Positions 20,081 to 28,997 of a stretch of DNA of 64,000 bases are shown here, one piece after another (within the stretch, counting starts at the first letter, position 1; each line of letters begins with the position of its first letter). The notes below the pieces were generated by a model. That model did not search any database. It was not told where the DNA came from and was given only the letters and a program-made list of their open reading frames with translations. The position numbers and the translations under genes are program-made. Source of the stretch: Paenibacillus sp. D2_2 (GTDB lineage: Bacteria > Bacillota > Bacilli > Paenibacillales > Paenibacillaceae); the NCBI RefSeq assembly GCF_031199965.1, contig NZ_CP133605.1, positions 4,876,501 to 4,940,500 of the forward strand, written 5' to 3'.

Positions 20081-20496
20081 ATTTATAAATTCTCCTTACT
20101 TCATTGTCGTATACTTGATGTTGAACTAAAAAAGGATAGGGAATAGGCAAGAGGGTTCGATATTCAAAAAAAGAAAAACTTTTAATATCGAACCTTGGTG
20201 AAATGATTCTGGAGAAGCTAAAAGCTTTCTGTAAGAAAGCTGCTTCGGAAGCATATGCTTCGTTCGCCTTTGTGAACGGATTTCTACATTGTTAGATTCT
20301 ATTAAATCAAGAAATCTGTGAACAACAGCGATCGGAAGAACATTTCACCCGGCTGCCTGCATTCGTACAATCATTAGTTCCACAGCTATAGCTTCTGCTC
20401 TTTGAAGCCTCTTCATCATAAGTGATATACGACCAGCCAACAATTCACCTTCATTGCAGTTCCCTTACATGTTTGTAATATAAAAAAATCATGACC
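20081..20496. repeat. Hairpin-rich spacer between kinase and transporter genes
   Basis: No gene is seen in 416 bases. GGTTCGATATT (20154-20164) and AATATCGAACC (20184-20194) form a perfect 11-base inverted repeat 75-115 bases upstream of the ATPase. Next to it are three hairpins in a row: AGCTTTC/AGAAAGCT (20222-20241), GAAGC around ATAT near 20258-20271, and CGTTC/GAACG. The inverted repeat could be the regulator's binding site at the transporter promoter; the hairpin row looks like an intergenic repeat element. Confidence 0.5.
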
Positions 20497-21479
20497 TTAA
20501 TCATGATTTTCAAAAAATATATAAAATGTCGTAGCCCCGTCGACAACCGACTCCAGCTTATATTCATGATGCAGCATATCAGCCATTTTCCTCACAAGGT
20601 ACAGCCCCATTCCTGTGGACTCGCCGAACCTTCGTCCATTTTCACCGGTAAAGAACAAATCGAATACCCGGTTCAAATCGCCCGGCTCGATGCCAGCCCC
20701 TTCATTCGTTATGCTAAGTACGACTACATCCCCACTATTTTCGCTATAACTTGGACTCTCTTACCTTGATCACTGTACTTAATGGCATTATTCATAACCT
20801 GGTACAGCATGATTTTCAACCATTTTCGATCTGTATAGACTGACAAATCACCTTCGATCGAGACGCTCGGATAGACGGAGCTGGAGATGAAGAAATCCTT
20901 CAAATCGTTGATCACTTCGGATACAGCTTCTCTTAACGGCACCTTCTCAATTCTAAGGTCTGCGGCAAAATCCTCTGTGCGAAGATAGGTCAGGATCTGC
21001 GATAAATTGTAATTGATCTTATTGACGGATGCTTGAACCTTAGCGAAATCCTCATTACCTTCATTCATCTGCGTAAGCATACTAATGACTGATACCGGGG
21101 TCTTAATCTGATGTACCCAGTGATTCAGCATCGTCTGATACTCTTGCTGTCGATTCTTCAACTGGTTCATCTGAGAATGATATAGCTGCAAATTGGCACG
21201 CATACTCTGAGCATAGGCTTCCTCCAAGCTCGAATGTGGATTCTGAATAAGCATATCCTCCGGCTTGGCCAGTCTGGAGGATAACTGCCCATACACCTTC
21301 CGATGCGTAAAATACCGGTAAAGAAGAAACAATGACAGAAGAACCAAGCTTACAAAGACAAAATACCCCTTTCCACCGACCTCAAATCCGTCCAACCAAT
21401 CATACACAAGGAATAAACCGAAGAATGTAACTAAATAAAGAACTACGATGGACAAATGGTCCTTGATAAACAACTTCAT
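20497..21479 (-). CDS. BceS-like intramembrane-sensing histidine kinase (frameshifted)
   Basis: Sensor kinase of 327 residues with two N-terminal helices joined by only a few residues and no extracellular domain. Such kinases sense peptide through their partner transporter. The phospho-accepting His is in LNHWVHQIKTPVSVI, the N box is YQVMNNAIKYS, and the G boxes GAGIEPG and GMGLYLVRKMA follow after the frame break. The break is near 20743: GCGAAAATAGTGG needs one more A to read AKNSGDVVVLSITNEG. The true end is TAA at 20497-20499. Its ATG overlaps the regulator's stop. Confidence 0.9.
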
Positions 21480-22177
21480 ACCATTTCCTCTACAAAGCGG
21501 TATCCCACGCCGCGCACGGCCTCAATTCCGGCATCCGCTCCGACATCCTGCAGCTTTTTGCGAAGTCTGGCGATGTTCACATTAAGTGTATTCTCCTCTA
21601 CGAAGCTCTCATCATCCCACAGCTTGGAGAGCAACGTCTCCCGACTCAGCACCTTCGGAGCATTCTCCAGTAGCATACTGGCCAGCATCGCTTCCTTCTT
21701 GGTCAATGTTACTTGCTGTTCTTGGTATTCCAGGGTCATACTCTCAAGATACAACTTCAACTCTCCGCGAACGACAGTCCGCTCTGCTTGATTGGCAGCA
21801 TAATCCCCGTAGGTTCTACGAATCTGCCCGTTCACCTTAGCGACCACCACATCAAGCGAGAAAGGCTTGGTTATATAATCATCCGCCCCATTCTCTATTC
21901 CATAGATTTGCTCCATCTCACTGCCACGTGCAGAGATAATGATGATTGGACAGGTCGAGAGTTGCCTAATTTTCCGGCACCAATAGAAACCGTCATATTT
22001 CGGTAAATTAATATCCAGCAGAATCAGCTGCGGATCGAGTTGCTCAACTTCCCCGGATATATCATTGAAGTCGGAGCAAACCTTACAATCATAATCATAT
22101 TTCTGCAAATGATCAGCCAGTAATTCCGCTAGCGATTGATCATCTTCCACAAGCAATATTCGATACAAATTCATCAC
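21476..22177 (-). CDS. BceR-like OmpR-family response regulator
   Basis: Response regulator of 233 residues. The receiver has RILLVEDD, phospho-acceptor Asp in LILLDINLPKYDG, and Lys in DYITKPF. The C-terminal winged helix ends with ENTLNVNIARLRKKL and VRGVGYRF. It overlaps the kinase gene by ATGA and should activate the ABC genes 1.4 kb downstream. Frame intact. Confidence 0.93.
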   Translation of the reverse strand: MMNLYRILLVEDDQSLAELLADHLQKYDYDCKVCSDFNDISGEVEQLDPQLILLDINLPKYDGFYWCRKIRQLSTCPIIIISARGSEMEQIYGIENGADDYITKPFSLDVVVAKVNGQIRRTYGDYAANQAERTVVRGELKLYLESMTLEYQEQQVTLTKKEAMLASMLLENAPKVLSRETLLSKLWDDESFVEENTLNVNIARLRKKLQDVGADAGIEAVRGVGYRFVEEMV

Positions 22178-22241
22178 CTAGTTTATTATTCACATCATAA
22201 ATAATCTGTCTTTCTTACTATTATCTACATATTTTCGAACA

Positions 22242-22286
22242 AATAAAAAGCCTGTATAGAGTAAAACACACAAACTCCATACAGGC
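22242..22286 (-). terminator. Terminator of the YxeA gene
   Basis: GCCTGTAT (22250-22257) pairs with ATACAGGC (22279-22286), with the stem extended by GAGT/ACTC, and on the minus strand it is followed by TTTTTATTT. It separates yxeA from the regulator gene. Confidence 0.8.
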
Positions 22287-22315
22287 CAAGCAACAAAATC
22301 ATAAACCTAGTTTTA

Positions 22316-22657
22316 TTACAGGCCGAGCTTCTCCTTTACTTTCACAGGGAGTTCATCCGCACCAATCACCGTAGGTTCACCGGTATATCCCTCAAGGCTA
22401 CGGGGAATACGAATCAGCGTTCCTTTGTCATACATTTTCTCTGAAAAGAAGGACACGACTTTCTCTTTCCCATCCTTATCGTAACCTGTCACATTGTAGA
22501 TATATTGTTCATCATTTTGAGTGGATTGTTCTACCTTATCGCCAATCTGTACATAATAATCCTCTTCGAACATCACCTTATTTTCATTACTACAACCAAA
22601 TAACATCAACACAGATACACAGCTAAATATAGCTACCAGAAGTTTTATCCCTTTCAT
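22316..22657 (-). CDS. YxeA family lipoprotein (DUF1093)
   Basis: A 113-residue secreted lipoprotein with a signal peptide and lipobox LMLFGC. The body YYVQIGDKVEQ and YIYNVTGYDKDGKEKVVSF is diagnostic of YxeA. In Bacillus subtilis yxeA lies beside the yxdJKLM peptide-response genes, and here it lies beside the homologous module, on the same strand and upstream of it. AGGAGG precedes the ATG. Likely induced with the module; molecular role unknown. Confidence 0.87.
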   Translation of the reverse strand: MKGIKLLVAIFSCVSVLMLFGCSNENKVMFEEDYYVQIGDKVEQSTQNDEQYIYNVTGYDKDGKEKVVSFFSEKMYDKGTLIRIPRSLEGYTGEPTVIGADELPVKVKEKLGL

Positions 22658-22748
22658 ATCTCTCTCCTCCTTCTGCCTTTAACTTTATAACAGAGCAATA
22701 GCAGTAAGGAATCGAGTTTCATTTCAGTTCAATTACATTCGTGTAATG

Positions 22749-24322
22749 TTAGGTGGGGGTGTTCATTTCTCTCTTTTCTTTAAGCAACTGCTGGAACTCC
22801 ATCTCTAATTCTTGGGATGGCTCGATACTTAGACGGCTCAGCACCTCTGAAATTTTCGTCTCAAGTAAGAGGTATCGGTCTTTCTCCTCGTCATGGTTGC
22901 TCTTAGGTGGAGCCTGCTTCATCTGCTGATACGTTCCTTCGAACAGTTCAATCTTCTGATCACGAATCGTCAGAACCCGCGTAGCCACATGATCAATAAA
23001 GCGGCGATCATGTGAGACGAAGATGACGCTGCCTTCATACTCCCTCAGAAGAGACTCCAGCGCTTCTACGGCTTCCATATCCAGAAAATTCGTCGGTTCA
23101 TCCAGAATCAACGTGTTGATATCGCTCAGAAACAACTTGGTTAGCGCCACCTTCACCCGTTCCCCACCACTTAGCACAGAGACAGGCTTATAGACGTCTT
23201 CTCTAAAAAAGTGCATTCTGGCGAGCACCGTTCGTATCACCGTCTCCGTCTGCTTTGATGACGATTTTACATTCTCCAGAATCGATTTCTCCAAATCAAG
23301 AATGTTCAAATTTTGGCTGAAATAACCTGCCTTTAACGACGGAGAAATGGTCACTCCTACCTCTTGAGCAATGATCTTCTTCACCAGCGTCGTCTTCCCA
23401 CTGCCATTTGGGCCTGTGATCGCTAGTTTGTCGCCGCCCCGGATTTGAAAGCTTGCCCGGCACCACAATTTTCGATCGCCGATTCGACCAGCTACATCCT
23501 CTACACGAATAATGATCCGATTCATAAATGTATCTACATTCGGTAAATTCATCTTGAGGGGCGGAATCTCCCGTACTTTCTCAACCTTTTCAAGCTTCTC
23601 CAATCTTGTTTCTATCGCGGAGGCTGTCTGTTGTAGTTTCTTTTGTTTTTTGGCAAAGTAAGGCTTGGCTCCTGTAATCCGAGCTTCTGAATTACTTACC
23701 TTCTTAGGCGTCTTGGTTGCTCTTTCAGCCTTTCTCTCTTTCAGCCTCAAGGCTTCTTCCATCTGTGCCTTCTTCTTCTCATACTTATCATAGGCCGCTT
23801 GCTGCTGATCGTGCTCTAATTCCTTCTGCTTGAGGTAATCACTATAGTTCCCTACATATTCCTTCATTTTGCCTTCATGGATTTCCCAGATCGTAGTACA
23901 GAGCGCATCCAGGAATGCACGGTCATGGGAGACCACAATAAATGCCCCTTGCCACTCCCGCAGCTTCTTCTCGATCCACTCAATGTGCTGTGTATCCAGG
24001 TTCGTCGTCGGCTCATCCGCAAACAACAGCATCGGATCTCTGACCAGTGCCTGCTGAATGTATTCCTGTGTAATCTCACCGCCGCTTTTGGTTGTATCGG
24101 TCCGTTTGAGTTGAGGCAACAGCTCACTTTGAACATGCCTAACAACGTGCCCTTCTTCGGGAACAATCTTATTCGCTAAAATTTGCAGTAGCGTTGTCTT
24201 CCGCAGCCATTACGGCCCACCAAACCGATCCGGGCATCTTTATAAACTTGCAACTGGTCTATATCCAGCAATAAACGGTCCTGTACGTAATATTTGATAT
24301 GTTGTGCTTCCAATAAGAACAT
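22749..24322 (-). CDS. Vga/VmlR-like ABC-F ribosomal protection protein (frameshifted)
   Basis: Antibiotic-resistance ABC-F ATPase, 524 residues, the size of Vga(A). Two ATPase domains lie in tandem: Walker A GCGKTTLLQ and Walker B LLFADEPTTNLD in the first, GPNGSGKTT, VLSGGERVKVALTKLF and LILDEPTNFLD in the second. The linker between them (about residues 200-260, with KPYFAKKQKKLQQTASAIET) is the Vga-type antibiotic-resistance domain reaching the peptidyl-transferase centre. The expected substrates are lincosamides, streptogramin A and pleuromutilins, from family knowledge. Start ATG 24322 has AAAGGAG upstream. The frame breaks near 24204: GGAAGACAACG needs one more A to complete the first Walker A. 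A leader attenuator lies upstream. Confidence 0.9.
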
Positions 24323-24344
24323 ATGAACATCTCCTTTAGAGGTA

Positions 24345-24511
24345 GTTCAAGAAGTCCGCTTTTGATCACGAAGTGAATCAGGAAGCAAATTCGAGATCGA
24401 ATCTTGAATTCAGCAGGTCCTTCCGGTGCTCACGTACAAAAAACGTACGCTCCGCTCCTCATTCTCTGCTTCATCCAACCTTCTCGATGCTGAAAACCGG
24501 ACTTTTTGAAC
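24345..24511. mobile_element. MITE-like element with 19-base terminal inverted repeats
   Basis: The left end GTTCAAGAAGTCCGCTTTT (24345-24363) and the reverse complement of the right end, GTTCAAAAAGTCCGGTTTT (24493-24511), agree at 17 of 19 bases. The 167-base element has no ORF. Inside are AACGTACG-rich hairpins. It sits between the attenuator terminator and the ABC-F ribosome site, so the gene's leader is longer than normal. A partial copy is at 15862-15896. Confidence 0.75.
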
Positions 24512-24538
24512 ACCTACTTTCAATTTCGTGCAGGAGAC

Positions 24539-24578
24539 AAAAAATGCCTCCTATGTCCATACAGAATAGGAGGCATTT
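24539..24578 (-). terminator. Leader terminator upstream of the ABC-F gene
   Basis: On the minus strand AAATGCCTCCTAT (24578-24566) pairs with ATAGGAGGCATTT (24554-24542), a perfect 13-base stem with six T after it. It lies 220 bases upstream of the start codon, within the leader, and part of its left arm can pair with an earlier sequence (see the regulatory entry at 24645-24744). Confidence 0.85.
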
Positions 24579-24644
24579 ATATATAGGCGTACACCAAAAG
24601 AGACTCTTATAAGAATGCTCCTTCAGGTCCAACTATAGAAATCC

Positions 24645-24744
24645 AATCCTATTCTGAGAATTAACAATTGATGGCATCACGAATTAAGCAGTGTGAAACT
24701 GCTTAAAAAATTACCGTCAATTGTTCTCTTCAACAAATAGGATT
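24645..24744 (-). promoter_or_regulatory. Antiterminator switch of the ABC-F leader
   Basis: The arm AATCCTATT (24744-24736) overlaps the last two bases of the upstream ORF and pairs with AATAGGATT (24653-24645). Inside are a second stem (AACAATTGACGG with CCATCAATTGTT, one mismatch) and a hairpin (AAGCAGT with ACTGCTT). The downstream arm, CAGAATAGGA (24656-24647), is also perfectly complementary over ten bases to TCCTATTCTG (24571-24562) in the terminator left arm. A ribosome halted on the upstream ORF would cover the first arm and free the second to break the terminator. Confidence 0.78.
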
Positions 24745-24754
24745 AGTACTTCAT
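24743..24754 (-). CDS. Three-codon upstream ORF (Met-Lys-Tyr) in the ABC-F leader
   Basis: ATG AAG TAC TAA lies 34 bases after the promoter -10 box. AAAGGGTG ends 11 bases before the ATG, a slightly long but usable spacing. Its stop codon overlaps the first arm of the switch. Such tiny ORFs act as antibiotic sensors in leaders of resistance genes; here that role is inferred from position. Confidence 0.6.
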   Translation of the reverse strand: MKY

Positions 24755-24787
24755 TTCAGTTGGGTCACCCTTTCGTTCTTTTTATTA

Positions 24788-24816
24788 AGATTATTGTAAA
24801 AAGTGGCGGATGTCAA
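24788..24816 (-). promoter_or_regulatory. Sigma-A promoter of the ABC-F leader
   Basis: On the minus strand TTGACA (24816-24811), a 17-base spacer, then TAATCT (24793-24788). Transcription would start near 24780 and give a leader of about 460 bases before the ABC-F start codon. Confidence 0.75.
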
Positions 24817-24930
24817 TATTTCTCAAATACTTAGCTTATACTTCATGACATTAAATAATTGGACGTACTAAAAAAGCCTGCTATCTTATCCATATAGGAC
24901 ATAAATTACAGGCCGTGTGATCATAACCCT

Positions 24931-25293
24931 TTACCAGAAGAAAGGAAATGCTATAAGAGCGGTCAGAACGAAGAGCGGAAGTATCCACCACCCACCAGCA
25001 CCCCATCCATAGTTTCCGTGACCATATCCAGCATTATAAGGTGTTCCAGCGTATCCATTAAATGCTTTAGTACGAATCTTTTCCAACTCTTTTGATTTTT
25101 TCATTGTTTTTTTCAGGCTTGTAATGGTTGCATCAGGTACGTTGTTGACAGGCCTCATGTAAAGATGACCATCATGAATCCGATCAATGACTCCACATAC
25201 CATTTCTCCGTTAAGTAACATGGCCATGATCGGACGGCCTTTATAATTCTCACAAATATCGGCGGAAACTGGATACTGCGCGAGCAATTGCAT
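24931..25293 (-). CDS. Hypothetical protein with Gly/Tyr-rich middle and hydrophobic C-terminus
   Basis: A 120-residue protein. Residues 1-65 look like a small globular domain (GRPIMAMLLNGEMVCGVIDR), residues 80-100 are rich in Gly, Tyr and Asn, and the C-terminus is a Trp/Phe-rich membrane segment. The start at 25293 has AAAGGAGGTG upstream. The composition recalls small spore-coat or membrane-associated proteins, but the family was not recognised. It is transcribed ahead of the ABC-F leader on the same strand. Confidence 0.7.
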   Translation of the reverse strand: MQLLAQYPVSADICENYKGRPIMAMLLNGEMVCGVIDRIHDGHLYMRPVNNVPDATITSLKKTMKKSKELEKIRTKAFNGYAGTPYNAGYGHGNYGWGAGGWWILPLFVLTALIAFPFFW

Positions 25294-25488
25294 TACTACA
25301 CCTCCTTTTCGTACAACGTATGAACGAATCAATAAAATGGTCTGGATATTCGCCGTTATTTTCGGGAGTAGTAAAAAAATATCATCTAGGCATTTGAACA
25401 GGCTAATTTTTCAAATACCCATACAATAGAAAAAGAATAGGCGAAATGCTATGTCTCGCTCAATTATATGGATTTGAGGTGAAGGTCT

Positions 25489-26105
25489 TTGGATTGGAAT
25501 CAGAACAGAGGAACTTACTATGCCTTTATCAGCCTTGGAGCAATGTGCCAGACTGCACATCAATTAAATAGATTGGGACTGCGCAGATTTAGTGGTCCAC
25601 TTGATTGGTTCATTACCTCTTCTTCACCGAAACTTTGCCATCTTCTCAACACTGGGTTCAATGGATTTATGGAATTAAACAATTTGCGTCTTATAAACAT
25701 AGTCGATAATCATTATGTTTTACGTGATACATCATACCAAGTAGATTCGTATCATGATTTTCCCGTTCCTCATAATCCCAACCAACTCTACCCCCAGTTT
25801 AAAGAGCAAGTTGATCGCAGAAAATCCCGATTTTTACAAAAGATAAGAGCCTGCCCGTTTGTTTCGTGCGCACACATACTTCAAGCTCGGAGGCGCGGCT
25901 CCTAGAACAAGCTTTATATAACATTTCACACAGAGATTTCAGGATGCTCATAGTTAATCTCCATAATCAGCGGGGAAAGGGTGTCATTTATGAAGATTGG
26001 GGATTGCAACGCGTTTCTTCTGTCACAATTCCATCCGGTAGGGATTGGAGAGGTTCAAACCATCATTGGGATCTCATTATGAATGGGTTTAAAATTATGA
26101 CATGA
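25489..26105 (+). CDS. DUF1796 family putative cysteine peptidase (frameshifted)
   Basis: About 205 residues. The N-terminal motif ISLGAMCQTAHQLNRLGLRR with SGPLDW is diagnostic of DUF1796, a papain-like fold predicted from its Cys and a later His. The frame breaks near 25862 within TTTGTTTCGTGCGC; the second part reads FVRTHTSSSEARLLEQAL and ends with NHHWDLIMNGFKI. The likely start is TTG 25489. Biological role unknown. Confidence 0.82.
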
Positions 26106-26157
26106 TTTAACTTGACCCAATTGCTGTCAATGATACGTATCGTATTGGGAATCCCGA

Positions 26158-26871
26158 TTACTCCTTCTTCTCTGCAATAAATAAACTGCTTCCTAAGCAG
26201 TCAAAGTTATCTACCATCAATTTCATATAGGTCTCTATTCCTTTAGATATTTCGTAGTCAAAGTACAACGAAGAATCTTCTACTTGTTGTTCCTCCACAT
26301 CTCCGATAAGATCTCTCATTTTCCTTGTTTCAATGGGATGCTTAACTTAAAAGCCGGCCTTTTGCAATAAAATTGAAAAATCATTTACTTTGTAAAGCCT
26401 GTCTAAATTCATGAAGTCCGTTATTTTACCTGCTTCTTCAAATGAAAGATCGTTGGTGGCTGTCATTTCATTATCGATAAGCATACCATTTGGTTTCAAC
26501 ACCCTGAAATATTCATGTAGAGTTTTCGGAGCATCAGTGAAAATCGTGACAGATTCCCCAAAAACAATATCAAAAAAATTTGAAGGGAAAGGGATTGATT
26601 CCGCGCTCCCCGATACCCAATCAACGGTCACTCCCTTCTCTTGAGCCTTTCTTTCTGCTATTTGCAACATTCGGGAGCTATTGTCAAGGGCGCTGACGCT
26701 ATAACCTTTTGTGGCAAGATAACAAGCACTCTCACCAGTTCCACATCCGACTTCCAAAATTTTAGCACCAAGGGATATTCCAAGTGACTCGACCCATTTT
26801 TTAGTTGCTTTAACCCCTCCAGGATGGGCCCCTGATACCCCTAACTTCTCTAATATCTCGAGATAATTCAC
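26158..26871 (-). pseudogene. Class I SAM-dependent methyltransferase with an in-frame ochre stop
   Basis: The methyltransferase has the SAM motif ILEVGCGTGESACYL and the acidic loop ALDNSS, then GSAESIPFPSNFFDIV. Translation meets TAA at 26349-26347 after KAGF. The same frame then continues, without any shift, as VKHPIETRKMRDLIGD through YFDYEISKGIETYMKLM to a second stop at 26158. So one codon (probably AAA or GAA) has become TAA, a point nonsense change. Full length would be about 237 residues. The start GTG 26871 has AAGGAG upstream. The truncated product keeps the SAM-binding half only. Confidence 0.85.
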
Positions 26872-27017
26872 TTTAACTCTCCTTTTCAAATGTTATGCCC
26901 CCCTCTTCCTAGGGGTATTTCACAGTATGTAATAAAGTTTATAAAATGCGTGTCCTGAACCGAAGAAGTTCTCCATTTTGCCCAATCTGATTGGTGGTAT
27001 GTTATATAGTAGGAACA

Positions 27018-27068
27018 CAAAAAAAAGTCAAGTAAATGCCAGGAAATAATCCAAGGATTTACTTGACT
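27018..27068 (-). terminator. Terminator of the second sugar importer operon
   Basis: AGTCAAGTAAAT (27026-27037) pairs perfectly with ATTTACTTGACT (27057-27068), and the minus strand continues into eight T. Confidence 0.9.
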
Positions 27069-27107
27069 CTATAAGACTTGTATTTGCATATTACCTCTAT
27101 GACGTGG

Positions 27108-27962
27108 TTATTCTTTGACGCCTCCCAGTGCTACACCTGCGATGATATAGCGGGATAACAGGAAGTAGACAATGAACAGTGGTAATGCCGTCAAAGCCAG
27201 ACCTAGGTAGATCGAGCCAAACTCTGTCTTGTAAATGTCGCCTTTCAGCAAGCTCACCATGATCGGCATTGTATATTTTTCCTTCTGTGTCAACAGAATC
27301 AGCGGCATAAACAGGTTGTTCCAGTTACCTACAAAGGCAAATATAGCCTGTGTCGCCACTGCCGGAATCATCAACGGGAAAATGATTCGGTTGAACGTTT
27401 TGAATTCGCCAGATCCGTCTACACGCGCTGCTTCCACGATTTCTAGCGACAACGTTGCCAGCAGATATTGGCGCATGAAGAACACCACTGCCGGCGCCGC
27501 AATCGCGGGTAAAATCAATGGAAGGAAGTTGTTCGTCCAGTGCAGCTTATACATGAACTGATAGAATCCAATTGCGCTTGCTTGAGAAGGAATCATCATT
27601 ACGCACAGGATAAAGGTAAAGAACGCATTACGGAGTTTCCAGTTATAGGTCACGAGTCCATAGGCCGCCAAGGACGAGAAGTAAACCGTCAGGATTGTCG
27701 CTGAACCAGAAATAATGAATGAGTTCAAGAATCCTTGAATTGGATCGAAGCTCTTGTTGATCAACACATGCCAGTTATCCATAAGGTGGGTAGAAGGAAG
27801 CAGCGAAAGCCCCCTTTGGATTTCAACAGATGAGCGTGTGGCGTTTACAAACATGATCCAAAACGGAAAGATGCTGAGAATCGCCAATAGGATACAGACA
27901 ATATAGATAATCAGTTTGCTTACCTTCAGGCCAACGGTTCCGCTTCTTTGAGTCTCTTCCAT
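27108..27962 (-). CDS. Carbohydrate ABC transporter permease, MalG-like
   Basis: A 284-residue permease with six predicted helices. The EAA loop is IVEAARVDGSGEFKTFNRI, and the C-terminus ends AGVALGGVKE as is typical. The start at 27962 has GGGAGGTG seven bases upstream, overlapping the end of the previous gene; the earlier in-frame codon lacks that. It is the last gene of a binding protein-permease-permease operon. Frame intact. Confidence 0.93.
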   Translation of the reverse strand: MEETQRSGTVGLKVSKLIIYIVCILLAILSIFPFWIMFVNATRSSVEIQRGLSLLPSTHLMDNWHVLINKSFDPIQGFLNSFIISGSATILTVYFSSLAAYGLVTYNWKLRNAFFTFILCVMMIPSQASAIGFYQFMYKLHWTNNFLPLILPAIAAPAVVFFMRQYLLATLSLEIVEAARVDGSGEFKTFNRIIFPLMIPAVATQAIFAFVGNWNNLFMPLILLTQKEKYTMPIMVSLLKGDIYKTEFGSIYLGLALTALPLFIVYFLLSRYIIAGVALGGVKE

Positions 27963-27966
27963 GTGT

Positions 27967-28935
27967 TTACACCTCCCTCTCAACTGCTTGAGCAGACTTT
28001 CTGTATATCTTTTCCGCTTTTTTCAATTTAGCCGCATCACGATCGCGCATTAAATAGAACACAAGTCCAGACAATATCGCTGCGATCACGAACAGCATCA
28101 TACTCGCCGCAGCAGCACGGTTATACATGTAGCTGCCCTTGAATGCTTGCCCATAGATAAACATGGTTGCGGTAGTCGTGGAGCTGTCTGGTCCGCCATT
28201 AAGGAACAATTGCGGAATATCAAACATTGTCAGACCGCCGACCATCGATGTAATCAGGGTGAATAGCAATATCGTACGCAGACTCGGCAGCGTAATGCGG
28301 AAGAAGGTTTGAACTCCGCTTGCGCCGTCGATCGCTGCTGACTCAAATAGAGTAGGACTTATACCCATTACGCCTGCAATAAGGATGATCATGGTGTTGC
28401 CGTACCACATCCAGAACTGAATGAACGACACAATGCCACGCGCTGTCGCCTTACTCTGGAGGAAGTAGATTGGAGCGTCGGACCATCCTAGTGCATGAAA
28501 CAAACTATTTATGGGACCCATCGGATATGCGAACAGAGAACTAAAGAGTACGGCGATCGTACTCGCAGTGATAATATTAGGCATATAGAGCAGAACCTTG
28601 AACGCTCCTTGTCCCTTTATGTTAAGGCGCCGGTTCGTGAACCATGCAGTAAGCAATAGCGCAAGACCGATCTGAGGAACGAAGTTAACAATCCAGAGCA
28701 GTGCCGTGTTTTTCAGAGACGTAATGAACAAGGGATTATCAAAGAGGAGATCTTTGAAATTTTGAAAAGGGTTATCCATAATGTGGATTGGTTTTGGTAT
28801 TAATCCCTTCATATCGGTGAATCCAATGATTGCGGTGTATAAAATTGGATATAGCGAGAAAATCAGAAATGCAACTACAAACGGAAACGTAAAAAAATAG
28901 CCAAATCTCGAATAGTTGACATTTTTGCGACGCAT
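27967..28935 (-). CDS. Sugar ABC transporter permease, MalF-like
   Basis: A 322-residue permease with an N-terminal helix (FPFVVAFLIFSLYPILYT) and the EAA loop LFESAAIDGASGVQTFFRI. It lies between the binding protein and the MalG-like subunit and forms the heterodimeric channel with the latter. Frame intact. Confidence 0.93.
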   Translation of the reverse strand: MRRKNVNYSRFGYFFTFPFVVAFLIFSLYPILYTAIIGFTDMKGLIPKPIHIMDNPFQNFKDLLFDNPLFITSLKNTALLWIVNFVPQIGLALLLTAWFTNRRLNIKGQGAFKVLLYMPNIITASTIAVLFSSLFAYPMGPINSLFHALGWSDAPIYFLQSKATARGIVSFIQFWMWYGNTMIILIAGVMGISPTLFESAAIDGASGVQTFFRITLPSLRTILLFTLITSMVGGLTMFDIPQLFLNGGPDSSTTTATMFIYGQAFKGSYMYNRAAAASMMLFVIAAILSGLVFYLMRDRDAAKLKKAEKIYRKSAQAVEREV

Positions 28936-28997
28936 GCCCTCACCTCACTAGTTGATATGGAAAGGGGCGGGAACTCCCCCGCCCCTCCAATTCCTTC

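Noticed and set aside
24645-24816. T-box leader before the ABC-F gene
   Set aside because: No T-box sequence (AGGGTGGNACCGCG) or specifier loop is present; the arms fit translation-coupled attenuation.
26347-26349. Recoding of TAA as a sense codon
   Set aside because: All other genes end properly at TAA and no recoding signal is seen; a point substitution is simpler.
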